Assembly (NCBI RefSeq): GCF_029227915.1
Contig: NC_079876.1
Location: forward strand, 3,846,001-3,910,000
Direction: 5' to 3'
DNA from: Hydractinia symbiolongicarpus
Lineage: Eukaryota; Cnidaria; Hydrozoa; Anthoathecata; Hydractiniidae
Length of the DNA: 64,000 nt
Shown here: positions 39,667 to 52,543 of the stretch, one piece after another
Layout: every line of letters starts with the position of its first letter
How positions within the stretch are numbered: the stretch's first letter is position 1
The notes under the pieces: model-generated
Told to the model about the DNA's origin: nothing
Database searches by the model: none
The model's input: only the letters and a program-made list of their open reading frames with translations
Translations under genes and position numbers: made by a program

Positions 39667-42600
39667 TGTGACCCAACCGTTGTAACTCACACGGACTGTA
39701 ACCATTAGAAAGTCAATGAAATGTAGTTTTGAAAACTGTCGCTATTTCTTCAGCGCGTGATAACGGCTAGGATTTGTCCCACGGTAAAAAATGACTTATT
39801 TATCTAAATTTTTAAATGAAGCGCTACCACAGCGCCCATTGTAATCGCTGAGTTCCGGCAAGCACACCAAATTAGGAAGAATGTTATTTCTTGGAATCCA
39901 ATTGTCTTATTTATCACATTTATCAGGTGACAGTCCAAAGTTCGTTCAATTAAGTACCACATTCAATCGTTTCACTTTTAAAAGCGATGCAACCTAGTAA
40001 TAACAGATAAATATCGCTAAATACATGTTGGTACGAATATGTGACCCAACCATTGCAACTCAAACGGACTGACACCGTTAGAAAGTCAATGAAATGTAGT
40101 TTTTAAAACTATCGCTATTCTTCAGCGCGCGATAACGGCTAAGATTGGTCCCACGGTAAAGAATGACTTATTTATCTAAATTTTTAAATGAAGCTCTACC
40201 ACAGCGCCCAGTGTAATCGCTGAGTTCCGGCAAGCACATCAAATTAGGAAGAATGTTATTTCTTGGAGTCCAATTGTCTCATTTATCACATTTATCATGT
40301 CACAGTCCAAAGTTCGTTCAATTAAGTACCACATTCAATCGTTTCACTTTTAAAAGCGATGCAACCTAGTAATAACAGATAAATATCGCTAAATACATGT
40401 TGGTACGAATATGTGACCCAACCGTTGTTACTCAAACGGACTGACATCGATAGAAAGTCCGTGAAAAGTAGTATTTGAAACTGTCTCTATTTCTTCAGCG
40501 CGCGCTAACGGCTAGGATTGGTCCCACGGTAAAGAATGACTTATTTATCTAAATTTTTAAATGAAGCGCTACCACAGCGCCCAGTGTAATCGCTGAGTTC
40601 CGGCAAGCATATCAAATTAGGAAGAATGTTATTTATTGGAGTCCAATTGTCTCATTTATCACATTTATCAGGTCATAGTCCAAAGTTCGTTCAATTAAGT
40701 ACCACATTCAATCGTTTCACTTTTAAAAGCGATGCAACCTAGTAATAACAGATAAATATCGCTAAATACATGTTGGTACGAATATGTGACTCAACCGTTG
40801 TAACACAAATGGATTGATACTGTTACAAATCCAATGAAATGTAGTTTTTGAAACTGTATCTATTTCTTCGGCGCGGGATAACGGCTAGGATTGGTCCCAC
40901 AGTAAAAAATGACTTATTAATCTAAATTTTTAAATGAAGCGCTACCACAGCGCCCAGTGTAATAGCTGAGTTCCGGCAATCACGTCAAATTAAGAAGAAT
41001 GTTATTTCTTGGAGTCCGATTGTCTCATTTATCAAATTTATCAGGTCACAGTCCAAAGTTAGTTCAATTAAGTCCCACAGTCAATCGTTTCATTGTTAAA
41101 AGCTATGCAACCTAGTAATATCAGAAAAATATCGCTAAATATATGTTAGTACGAATATGTGACCCAACCGTTGTAACTCAAACGGACTGACACCGTTAGA
41201 AAGTCAATGAAATGTAGTTTTTGAAACTTTCGCTATTTCTTCAGCGCGCGATAACGGCTAGGATTGGTCACACGGTAAAGAATGATTTATTTATCTAAAT
41301 TTTTAAATGAAGCCCTACCACAGCGCCCAGTGTAATCGCTCAATTCCGGCAATCATGTCAAATTAAGATGAATGTTGTTTCTTGGAGTTCAATTGTCTCA
41401 TTTATCACATTTATCAGGTCACAGTCCAAAGTTAGTTCTATTAAGTACCACATTCAATCGTTTCACTTTTAAAAGCGATGCAACCTAGCAATAACAGATA
41501 AATATCGCTAAATACATGTTGGTACGAATATGTGACCCAACCGTTGTTACTCAAACGGACTGACATCGATAGAAAGTCCGTGAAAAGTAGTATTTGAAAC
41601 TGTCTCTATTTCTTCAGCGCGCGTTAACGGCTAGGATTCGTCACACGGCTAAAACGTGACTTCTTTATCTTAATTTTTAAATGAAGCGCTACCACAGGGA
41701 CCTGTGTAATCGCTGAGTTCCGGCAAGCGCATCAAATTAAGAAGAATGTTATTTCTTGGAGTCCAATTGTCTCATTTATCACATTTATCAGGTCACAGTC
41801 CAAAGTTAGTTTAATTAAGTACCACATTCAATCGTTTCACTTTTAAAAGCGATGCAACCTAGTAATAACAGATAAATATCGCTAAATACATGTTGGTACG
41901 AATATGTGACCCAACCGTTGTTACTCAAACGGACTGACATCGATAGAAAGTCCGTGAAAAGTAGTATTTGAAACTTTCGCTATTTCTTCAGCGCGCGATA
42001 ACGGCTAGGATTGGTCACACGGTAAAGAATGATTTATTTATCTAAATTTTTAAATGAAGCCCTACCACAGCGCCCAGTGTAATCGCTCAATTCCGGCAAT
42101 CATGTCAAATTAAGATGAATGTTGTTTCTTGGAGTTCAATTGTCTCATTTATCACATTTATCAGGTCACAGTCCAAAGTTAGTTCAATTAAGTCCCACAT
42201 ACAATTGTTTCACTGTTAAAAGCGATGCAACATAGTAATAACAGATAAATATCGCTAAATACATGTTGGTACGAATATGTGACCCAACCGTTGTGACTCA
42301 AACGGACTGAAATCGATAGAAAGTCCGTGAAAAGTAGTATTTGAAACTGTCTCTCTTTCTTCAGCGCGCGCTAACGGCTAGGATTCGTCACACGGCTAAA
42401 ACGTGATTTTTTTTATCTTAATTTTCAAATGAAGCACTACCACAGGGACCAGTGTAATCGCTGAGTTGCGGCAATCATGTCAAATTAGGAAGAATGTTAT
42501 TTCTTGGAGTCCAATTGTCTTACTTTTTCATTTATAAGGTCACAGCCCAAAATCAGTTCAATTAATTCCCACAGTCAATCGTTTCACTGTTAAAAGCGAT

Positions 42601-44340
42601 ACAACATAGTAATACCGGAAAGATATCACGAAATACATGTTGGTACGAATATGTGACTCAACCGTTGTAACACAAATTGATTGATACTGTTACAAATTCA
42701 ATGAAATGTAGTTTTTGAAACTGTCTCTATTTCTTCGGCGCGGGATAACGGCTAGGATTGGTCCCACAGTAAAAAATGACTTATTAATCTAAATTTTTAA
42801 ATGAAACGCTACCACAGCGCCCAGTGTAATCGCTGAGTTCCGGCAATCATGTCAAATTAAAAAGAATGTTATTTCTTGGAGTACAATTGTCTTATTTATA
42901 ACATTTATAAGGTCACAGTCAAAAATTAGTTCAATATAATCCCACAGTCAATCGTTTCACTGTTAAAAGCGATGCAACCTAGTAATATGAGAAAAATATC
43001 GCTAAATACATGTTGGTACGAATATGTGACCCAACCGTTGTAACTCAAGCGGACTGACATCGATAAAAAGTCAGTGAAATATAGTATTTGAAACTGTCTC
43101 TATTTCTTTAGCACGCGCTAACGGCTAGGATTGGTCCCACAGTTAAAAATGACTTTTTTATCTTAATTTTTAAATGAAGCGCTACCACAGCTTCCGGTGT
43201 AATCGCTGAGTTGCGGCAATCATGTCAAATTAAGAAGAATGTTATTTCTTTGAGTCCAATTGTCTCACTTTCACATTTATAAGGTCACAGCCCAAAATCA
43301 GTTCAATTAAGTCGCACAGTCAATTGTTTTACTGTTAAAAGCGATGCAACCTAGTAATACCGGAAAGATATCACTAAATACATGTTGGTAAGAATATGTG
43401 ACTCAACCGTTGTAGCTCAAACGGATTGATACTGTTAGAAAGTCAATGAAATGTACTTTTTGAAACTGTGTCTATTTCTTCAGCGCGGGATAACGGCTAG
43501 GATTGGTCTTACAGTAAGAAATGACATATTTATCTAAATTTTTAAATGAACCGCTACCACAGCGGCCAGTGTAATCGCTGAGTTCCGGCAATCATGTCAA
43601 ATTAAGAAGAATGTTATTTCTTGCAGTCCAATTGTCTCATTTATAACATTTATAAAGTCACAGTCCAAAATCAGTTCAATTAAGTCCCACAGTCAATCCT
43701 TTCACTGTTAAAAGCGATGCAACCTAGTAATATGAGAAAAATATCGCTAAATTCATGTTGGGACGAGTATGTGACGCAACCGTTGTAACTGAAGCGGATT
43801 GATACCGTTAGAAAGTCAATGAAATGTAGTTTTTGAAACTGTCGCTATTTCTTCAGCGCCCGATAACGGCTAGGTTTAGTCCCACAGTAAAAATGACTTA
43901 ATTAACTAAATTTTTAAATGAAGTGCTACCCCAGCGCCCAGTGTAATCGCTGAGTTCCGGCAATCACGTCAAATTAAGAAGAATGTTAATTCTTGGAGTT
44001 CAATTGTCTCACTTATAAAATTTATCAGGTCACAGTCCAAAGTTAGTTCAATTAAGTCCCACAGTCAATCGTTTCATTGTTAAAAGCGATGCAATCTAGT
44101 AATATCAGAAAAATATCGCTAAATACATGTTGGTACGAATATGTGACCCAACCGTTGTAACTCACACGGACTATAGTCGTTAGAAAGTCAATGAAATGAA
44201 GTTTTTGAAACTGTCGCTATTTCTTCAGCGCGCGATAACGGATAGGATTGGTCCCACAGTAAAGAATGACTTATTTATCTAAATATTTAAATGAAGCGCT
44301 ACCACAGCGCCCAGTGTAATCGCTGAGTTCCGGCAATCAT
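39667..44340. repeat. Mixed block joining middle and right subfamilies
   Basis: From 39,667 to about 41,000 the monomers copy the 34.8-36.4 kb order (TGTAACCATTAGAAAG, then CACATTCAATCG units). From 41,000 to 42,900 older left-type units reappear (AAAGCTATGCAACC, ATCGATAG). From 42,900 on, right-type units begin, including a relative of the dimer (43,028-43,580) and a unit with GACTTAATTAACTAAA and GCTACCCCAGCG near 43,890. That last type recurs near 44,640 and 46,130. No gene is present. Confidence 0.8.
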
Positions 44341-45832
44341 GTCAAATTAAAAAGAATGTTATTTTTTGGAGTACAATTGTCTCATTTATAACATTTATAA
44401 GGTCACAGTCCAAAATCAGTTCAATTTAATCCCACAGTCAATCGCTTCACTGTTAAAAGCGATGCAACCTATTAATATGAGAAAAATATCGCTAAATACA
44501 TGTTGGTACGAATATGTGACCCAACCGTTGTAACTCAAGCGGACTGACATCGATAAAAAGTCAGTGAAATATAGTTTTTTAAACTGTCGCTATTTCTTCA
44601 GCGCGCGATAACGGCTACGTTTGGTCCCACAGTAAAGATGACTTAATTAACTAAATTTTTAAATGAAGTGCTACCCCAGCGCCCAGTGTAATCGCTGAGT
44701 TCCGGCAATCACGTCAAATTAAGAAAAATGTTAATTCTTGGAGTTAAATTGTCTCACTTATAAAATTTATCAGGTCACACTCCAAAGTTAGTTCAATTAA
44801 GTCCCACAGTCAATCGTTTCATTGTTAAAAGGGATGCAATCTAGTAATATCAGAAAAATATCGCTAAATACATGTTGGTACGAATATGTGACCCAACCGT
44901 TGTAACTCACACGGACTATAGTCGTTAGAAAGTCAATGAAATGAAGTTTTTGAAACTGTCGCTATTTCTTCAGCGCGCGATAACAGATAGGATTGGTCCC
45001 ACAGTAAAGAATGACTTATTTATCTAAATATTTAAATGAAGCGCTACCACAGCGCCCAGTGTAATCTCTGAGTTCCGGCAATCATGTCAAATTAAAAAGA
45101 ATGTTATTTCTTGGAGTAAAATTGTCTCATTTATAACATTTATAAGGTCCCAGTCAAAAATCAGTTCAATTTAATCCCACAGTCAATCGTTTCACTGTTA
45201 AAAGCGATGCAACCTAGTAATATGAGAAAAATATCGCTAAATACATGTTGGTACGAATATGTGACCCAACCGTTGTAACTCAAGCGGACTGACATCGATA
45301 AAAAGTCAGTGAAATATAATATTTGAAACTGTCTCTATTTCTTTAGCACGCGCTAACGGCTAGGATTGGTCTCACAGTTAAAAAATGACTTTTTTATCTT
45401 AATTCTTAAATGAAGCGCTACCACAGCGCCCAGTGTAATCGCTGAGTTCCGGCAATCTTGTCAAATTAAAAAGAATGTTATTTATTGGAGTCCAATTGTC
45501 TCACTTATAACATTTATAAGGTCACAGTCAAAAATCAGTTCAATTTAATACTACAGTTAATCATTTCACTGTTAAAAGCGATGCAACCTATTAATATGAG
45601 AAAATTATCGCTAAATACATGTTGGTACGATTATATGACTCATCCGTTGTTACTCAAACGGATTGATGCTGTTAGAAAGTCAATGAAATGTAGTTTTTGA
45701 AACTGTCTCTATTTCTTCAGCGCGGGATAGCGGCTAGGATTGGTCCCACAGTAAAAAATGACTTATTTATCTAAATTTTTAAATGAAGCGCTACCACAGC
45801 GACCAGTGTAATCGCTGAGTTCCGGCAATCAT
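44341..45832. repeat. 4-monomer unit, copy 1 (1,492 bp)
   Basis: Four monomers are repeated at 45,833-47,324 at an offset of 1,492 bp (4 x 373). Differences include GGCTACGTTT versus GGCTAGGTTT, CACACTCC versus CACAGTCC, and AAGGGATGC versus AAGCGATGC. Copy 1 carries several private changes near 44,610-44,830. Confidence 0.85.
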
Positions 45833-47324
45833 TTTAAATTAAAAAGAATGTTATTTCTTGGAGTACAATTGTCTCATTTATAACATTTATAAGGTCACAG
45901 TCCAAAATCAGTTCAATTTAATCCCACAGTCAATCGCTTCACTGTTAAAAGCGATGCAACCTATTAATATGAGAAAAATATCGCTAAATACATGTTGGTA
46001 CGAATATGTGACCCAACTGTTGTAACTCAAGCGGACTGACATCGATAAAAAGTCAGTGAAATATAGTTTTTTAAACTGTCGCTATTTCTTCAGCGCGCGA
46101 TAACGGCTAGGTTTGGTCCCACAGTAAAGATGACTTAATTAACTAAATTTTTAAATGAAGTGCTACCCCAGCGCCCAGTGTATTCGCTGAGTTCCGGCAA
46201 TCACGTCAAATTAAGAAGAATGTTAATTCTTGGAGTTAAATTGTCTCACTTATAAAATTTATCAGGTCACAGTCCAAAGTTAGTTCAATTAAGTCCCACA
46301 GTCAATCGTTTCATTGTTAAAAGCGATGCAATCTAGTAATATCAGAAAAATATCGCTAAATACATGTTGGTACGAATATGTGACCCAACCGTTGTAACTC
46401 ACACGGACTATAGTCGTTAGAAAGTCAATGAAATGAAGTTTTTGAAACTGTCGCTATTTCTTCAGCGCGCGATAACAGATAGGATTGGTCCCACAGTAAA
46501 GAATGACTTATTTATCTAAATATTTAAATGAAGCGCTACCACAGCGCCCAGTGTAATCTCTGAGTTCCGGCAATCATGTCAAATTAAAAAGAATGATATT
46601 TCTTGGAGTACAATTGTCTCATTTATAACATTTATAAGGTCCCAGTCAAAAATCAGTTCAATTTAATCCCACAGTCAATCGTTTCACTGTTAAAAGCGAT
46701 GCAACCTAGTAATATGAGAAAAATATCGCTAAATACATGTTGGTACGAATATGTGACCCAACCGTTGTAACTCAAGCGGACTGACATCGATAAAAAGTCA
46801 GTGAAATATAATATTTGAAACTGTCTCTATTTCTTTAGCCCGCGCTAACGGCTAGGATTGGTCTCACAGTTAAAAAATGACTTTTTTATCTTAATTCTTA
46901 AATGAAGCGCTACCACAGCGCCCAGTGTGATCGCTGAGTTCCGGCAATCATGTCAAATTAAAAAGAATGTTATTTATTGGAGTCCAATTGTCTCACTTAT
47001 AACATTTATAAGGTCACAGTCAAAAATCAGTTCAATTTAATCCCACAGTTGATCATTTCACTGTTAAAAGCGATGCAACCTATTAATATGAGAAAATTAT
47101 CGCTAAATACATGTTGGTACGATTATATGACTCATCCGTTGTTACTCAAACGGATTGATGCTGTTAGAAAGTCAATGAAATGTAGTTTTTGAAACTGTTT
47201 CTATTTCTTCAGCGCGGGATAACGGCTAGGATTGGTCCCACAGTAAAAAATGACTTATTTTTCTAAATTTTTAAATGAAGCGCTACCACAGCGACCAGTG
47301 TAATCGCTGAGTTCCGGCAATCAT
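45833..47324. repeat. 4-monomer unit, copy 2 (1,492 bp)
   Basis: Second copy of the preceding four monomers. It starts with a private change, ATTTTAAATT for ATGTCAAATT near 45,831-45,840. Its last two monomers are also the first two of the 8-monomer unit that begins near 46,576, so the 4-monomer duplication is nested with, and probably older than, the 8-monomer one. Confidence 0.85.
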
Positions 47325-49559
47325 GTCAAATTAAGAAGAATGTTATTTCTTGTAGTCCAATTGTCTCACTTATAACATTTATAAAGTCACAGTCCAAAAT
47401 CAGTTCAATTAAGTCCCACAGTCAATCGATTCACTGTTAAAAGCGATGCAACCTAGTAATATTGGAAAAATATCGCTAAATACATGTTGGTACGAGTATG
47501 TGACGCAACCGTTGTAACTGAAGCGGATTGATTTCGTTAGAAAGTCAATGAAATGTACTTTTTGAAACTGTCGCTATTTCTTCAGAGCGGGATAACGGCT
47601 AGGATTGGTCCCACAGTAAGAAATGACTTATTTATCTAAATTCTTAAATGAAGTGCTACCACAGCGCCCAGTGTAATCGCTGAGTTCCGGCAATCATGTC
47701 AAATTAAAAAGAATGTTATTCCTTGGAGTCCAATTGTCTCACTTATAACATTTATAAGGTCACAGTCAAAAATCAGTTCAATTTAATCCCACAGTCAATC
47801 GTTTCACTGTTAAAAGCGATGCAACCTATTAATATAAGAAAATTATCGCTAAATACATGTTGGTACGAATATGTGACTCATCCGTTGTAACTCAAACGGA
47901 TTGATGCTGTTAGAAAGTCAATGAAATGTAGTTTGTGAAACTGTCTCTATTTCTTCAGCGGGCGCTAACGGCTAGGATTGGTCCCACACTAAAAATGACT
48001 TATTTATCTAAATTTTTAAATAAAGCGCTACCACAGCGCCTCGTGTAATCGCTGAGTTGCGGCAATTATGTCAAATTAAGATGAATGTTATTTCTTGGAG
48101 TACAATTGTCTCACCTTCACATTTATAAGGTCACAGTCCAAAATCAGTTCAATTAAGTCCCACAGTCAATTGTTTTACTGTTAAAAGCGATGCAACCTAG
48201 TAATACCGGAAAGATATCACTAAATACATGTTGGTAAGAATATGTGACTCAACCGTTGTAGCTCAAACGGATTGATACTGTTAGAAAGTCAATGAAATGT
48301 ACTTTTTGAAACTGTGTCTATTTCTTCAGCGCGGGATAACGGCTAGGATTGGTCTTACAGTAAGAAATGACATATTTATCTAAATTTTTAAATGAAGCGC
48401 TACCACAGCGGCCAGTGTAATCGCTGAGTTCCGGCAATCATGTCAAATTAAGAAGAATGTTATATCTTGTAGTCCAATTGTCTCACTTTTAACATTTAAA
48501 AAGTCACACTCAAAAATTAGTTCAATTAAGTCCCACAGTCAATCGTTTCACTGTTAAAAGCGAGGCAACCTAGTAATATGAGAAAAATATCGCTAAATAC
48601 ATGTTGGTACGAATATGTGACTCAACTGTTGTAACTCAAACGGATTTATACTGTTAGAAAGTCAATGAATTGTAGTTTTTTGAAACTGTCGCTATTTCTT
48701 CAGCGCGCGATAACGGTTAGGATTGGTCCCACAGTAAAGAATGACTTATTTATCTAAACTCCTAAATGAAGCGCTACCACAGCGCCCAGTGTAATCGCTG
48801 AGTTCCGGCAATCATGTCAAATTAAGAAGAATGTTTTTTCTTGGAATCCAATTGTCTCACTTATAACATTTATAAGGTCACAGTCAAAAATCAGTTCAAT
48901 TTAATCCCACAGTTAATCATTTCACTGTTAAAAGCGATGCAACCTATTAATATGAGAAAATTATCGCTAAATACATGTTGGTACGAATATATGACTCATC
49001 CGTTGTAACTCAAACGGATTGATGCTGTTAGAAAGTCAATGAAATGTAGTTTTTGAAACTGTCACTATTTCTTCAGCGCGGGATAACGGCTAGGATTGGT
49101 CCCACAGTAAAAAATGACTTATTTATCTAAATTTTTAAATGAAGCGCTACCACAGCGACCAGTGTAATCGCTGAGTTCCGGCAATCATGTCAAATTAAGA
49201 AGAATGTTATTTCTTGTAGTCCAATTGTCTCAGTTATAACATTTATAAAGTCACAGTCCATAATCAGTTCAATTAAGTCCCACAGTCAATCGTTTCACTG
49301 CTAAAACCGATGCAACCTAGTAATATTGGAAAAATATCGCTAAATACATGTTGGTACGAGTATGTGACGCAACCGTTGTAACTGAAGCAGATTGATATCG
49401 TTAGAAAGTCAATGAAATGTAGTTTTTGAAACTGTCGCTATTTCTTCAGCGCGCGATAACGGCTAGGACTGGTCCCACAGTAAAAAATAAATTATTTATC
49501 TAATTTTTTAAATGAAGCGCTACCACAGCGACCAGTGTAATCGCTGAGTTCCGGCAATC
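46576..49559. repeat. 8-monomer higher-order unit, copy 1 (2,984 bp)
   Basis: Eight monomers are repeated next door at an offset of 2,984 bp (8 x 373). Reading both copies side by side I found two differences: T at 47,261 versus A at 50,245, and C at 47,721 versus T at 50,705. Rare shared markers include GCGAGGCAACC near 48,563, AAACTCCTAAATG near 48,757 and TCACCTTCAC near 48,111. Confidence 0.92.
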
Positions 49560-52543
49560 ATGTCAAATTAAAAAGAATGATATTTCTTGGAGTACAATTG
49601 TCTCATTTATAACATTTATAAGGTCCCAGTCAAAAATCAGTTCAATTTAATCCCACAGTCAATCGTTTCACTGTTAAAAGCGATGCAACCTAGTAATATG
49701 AGAAAAATATCGCTAAATACATGTTGGTACGAATATGTGACCCAACCGTTGTAACTCAAGCGGACTGACATCGATAAAAAGTCAGTGAAATATAATATTT
49801 GAAACTGTCTCTATTTCTTTAGCCCGCGCTAACGGCTAGGATTGGTCTCACAGTTAAAAAATGACTTTTTTATCTTAATTCTTAAATGAAGCGCTACCAC
49901 AGCGCCCAGTGTGATCGCTGAGTTCCGGCAATCATGTCAAATTAAAAAGAATGTTATTTATTGGAGTCCAATTGTCTCACTTATAACATTTATAAGGTCA
50001 CAGTCAAAAATCAGTTCAATTTAATCCCACAGTTGATCATTTCACTGTTAAAAGCGATGCAACCTATTAATATGAGAAAATTATCGCTAAATACATGTTG
50101 GTACGATTATATGACTCATCCGTTGTTACTCAAACGGATTGATGCTGTTAGAAAGTCAATGAAATGTAGTTTTTGAAACTGTTTCTATTTCTTCAGCGCG
50201 GGATAACGGCTAGGATTGGTCCCACAGTAAAAAATGACTTATTTATCTAAATTTTTAAATGAAGCGCTACCACAGCGACCAGTGTAATCGCTGAGTTCCG
50301 GCAATCATGTCAAATTAAGAAGAATGTTATTTCTTGTAGTCCAATTGTCTCACTTATAACATTTATAAAGTCACAGTCCAAAATCAGTTCAATTAAGTCC
50401 CACAGTCAATCGATTCACTGTTAAAAGCGATGCAACCTAGTAATATTGGAAAAATATCGCTAAATACATGTTGGTACGAGTATGTGACGCAACCGTTGTA
50501 ACTGAAGCGGATTGATTTCGTTAGAAAGTCAATGAAATGTACTTTTTGAAACTGTCGCTATTTCTTCAGAGCGGGATAACGGCTAGGATTGGTCCCACAG
50601 TAAGAAATGACTTATTTATCTAAATTCTTAAATGAAGTGCTACCACAGCGCCCAGTGTAATCGCTGAGTTCCGGCAATCATGTCAAATTAAAAAGAATGT
50701 TATTTCTTGGAGTCCAATTGTCTCACTTATAACATTTATAAGGTCACAGTCAAAAATCAGTTCAATTTAATCCCACAGTCAATCGTTTCACTGTTAAAAG
50801 CGATGCAACCTATTAATATAAGAAAATTATCGCTAAATACATGTTGGTACGAATATGTGACTCATCCGTTGTAACTCAAACGGATTGATGCTGTTAGAAA
50901 GTCAATGAAATGTAGTTTGTGAAACTGTCTCTATTTCTTCAGCGGGCGCTAACGGCTAGGATTGGTCCCACACTAAAAATGACTTATTTATCTAAATTTT
51001 TAAATAAAGCGCTACCACAGCGCCTCGTGTAATCGCTGAGTTGCGGCAATTATGTCAAATTAAGATGAATGTTATTTCTTGGAGTACAATTGTCTCACCT
51101 TCACATTTATAAGGTCACAGTCCAAAATCAGTTCAATTAAGTCCCACAGTCAATTGTTTTACTGTTAAAAGCGATGCAACCTAGTAATACCGGAAAGATA
51201 TCACTAAATACATGTTGGTAAGAATATGTGACTCAACCGTTGTAGCTCAAACGGATTGATACTGTTAGAAAGTCAATGAAATGTACTTTTTGAAACTGTG
51301 TCTATTTCTTCAGCGCGGGATAACGGCTAGGATTGGTCTTACAGTAAGAAATGACATATTTATCTAAATTTTTAAATGAAGCGCTACCACAGCGGCCAGT
51401 GTAATCGCTGAGTTCCGGCAATCATGTCAAATTAAGAAGAATGTTATATCTTGTAGTCCAATTGTCTCACTTTTAACATTTAAAAAGTCACACTCAAAAA
51501 TTAGTTCAATTAAGTCCCACAGTCAATCGTTTCACTGTTAAAAGCGAGGCAACCTAGTAATATGAGAAAAATATCGCTAAATACATGTTGGTACGAATAT
51601 GTGACTCAACTGTTGTAACTCAAACGGATTTATACTGTTAGAAAGTCAATGAATTGTAGTTTTTTGAAACTGTCGCTATTTCTTCAGCGCGCGATAACGG
51701 TTAGGATTGGTCCCACAGTAAAGAATGACTTATTTATCTAAACTCCTAAATGAAGCGCTACCACAGCGCCCAGTGTAATCGCTGAGTTCCGGCAATCATG
51801 TCAAATTAAGAAGAATGTTTTTTCTTGGAATCCAATTGTCTCACTTATAACATTTATAAGGTCACAGTCAAAAATCAGTTCAATTTAATCCCACAGTTAA
51901 TCATTTCACTGTTAAAAGCGATGCAACCTATTAATATGAGAAAATTATCGCTAAATACATGTTGGTACGAATATATGACTCATCCGTTGTAACTCAAACG
52001 GATTGATGCTGTTAGAAAGTCAATGAAATGTAGTTTTTGAAACTGTCACTATTTCTTCAGCGCGGGATAACGGCTAGGATTGGTCCCACAGTAAAAAATG
52101 ACTTATTTATCTAAATTTTTAAATGAAGCGCTACCACAGCGACCAGTGTAATCGCTGAGTTCCGGCAATCATGTCAAATTAAGAAGAATGTTATTTCTTG
52201 TAGTCCAATTGTCTCAGTTATAACATTTATAAAGTCACAGTCCATAATCAGTTCAATTAAGTCCCACAGTCAATCGTTTCACTGCTAAAACCGATGCAAC
52301 CTAGTAATATTGGAAAAATATCGCTAAATACATGTTGGTACGAGTATGTGACGCAACCGTTGTAACTGAAGCAGATTGATATCGTTAGAAAGTCAATGAA
52401 ATGTAGTTTTTGAAACTGTCGCTATTTCTTCAGCGCGCGATAACGGCTAGGACTGGTCCCACAGTAAAAAATAAATTATTTATCTAATTTTTTAAATGAA
52501 GCGCTACCACAGCGACCAGTGTAATCGCTGAGTTCCGGCAATC
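49560..52543. repeat. 8-monomer higher-order unit, copy 2 (2,984 bp)
   Basis: Near-identical second copy. At its left edge the preceding monomer ends with AGCGACCAGTGTAATCGC, whereas the flank of copy 1 has AGCGCCCAGTGTAATCTC. The junction is therefore close to 49,560. At its right edge the array continues with single-monomer duplications instead of a third copy. Confidence 0.92.

Noticed and set aside
45485-45700. Open frame of 71 codons, repeated at 46,977-47,192 and 49,961-50,176
   Set aside because: The three copies are 4 and 8 monomers apart, matching the 4- and 8-monomer duplications. One substitution in the protein mirrors a DNA variant. Sister monomers have stops in the same place. 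This is a chance frame in satellite DNA.
52471-52500. A/T-rich stretch as possible replication origin or matrix attachment site
   Set aside because: The same A/T-rich stretch occurs in every monomer, so it has no special position. Nothing in the sequence supports an origin.
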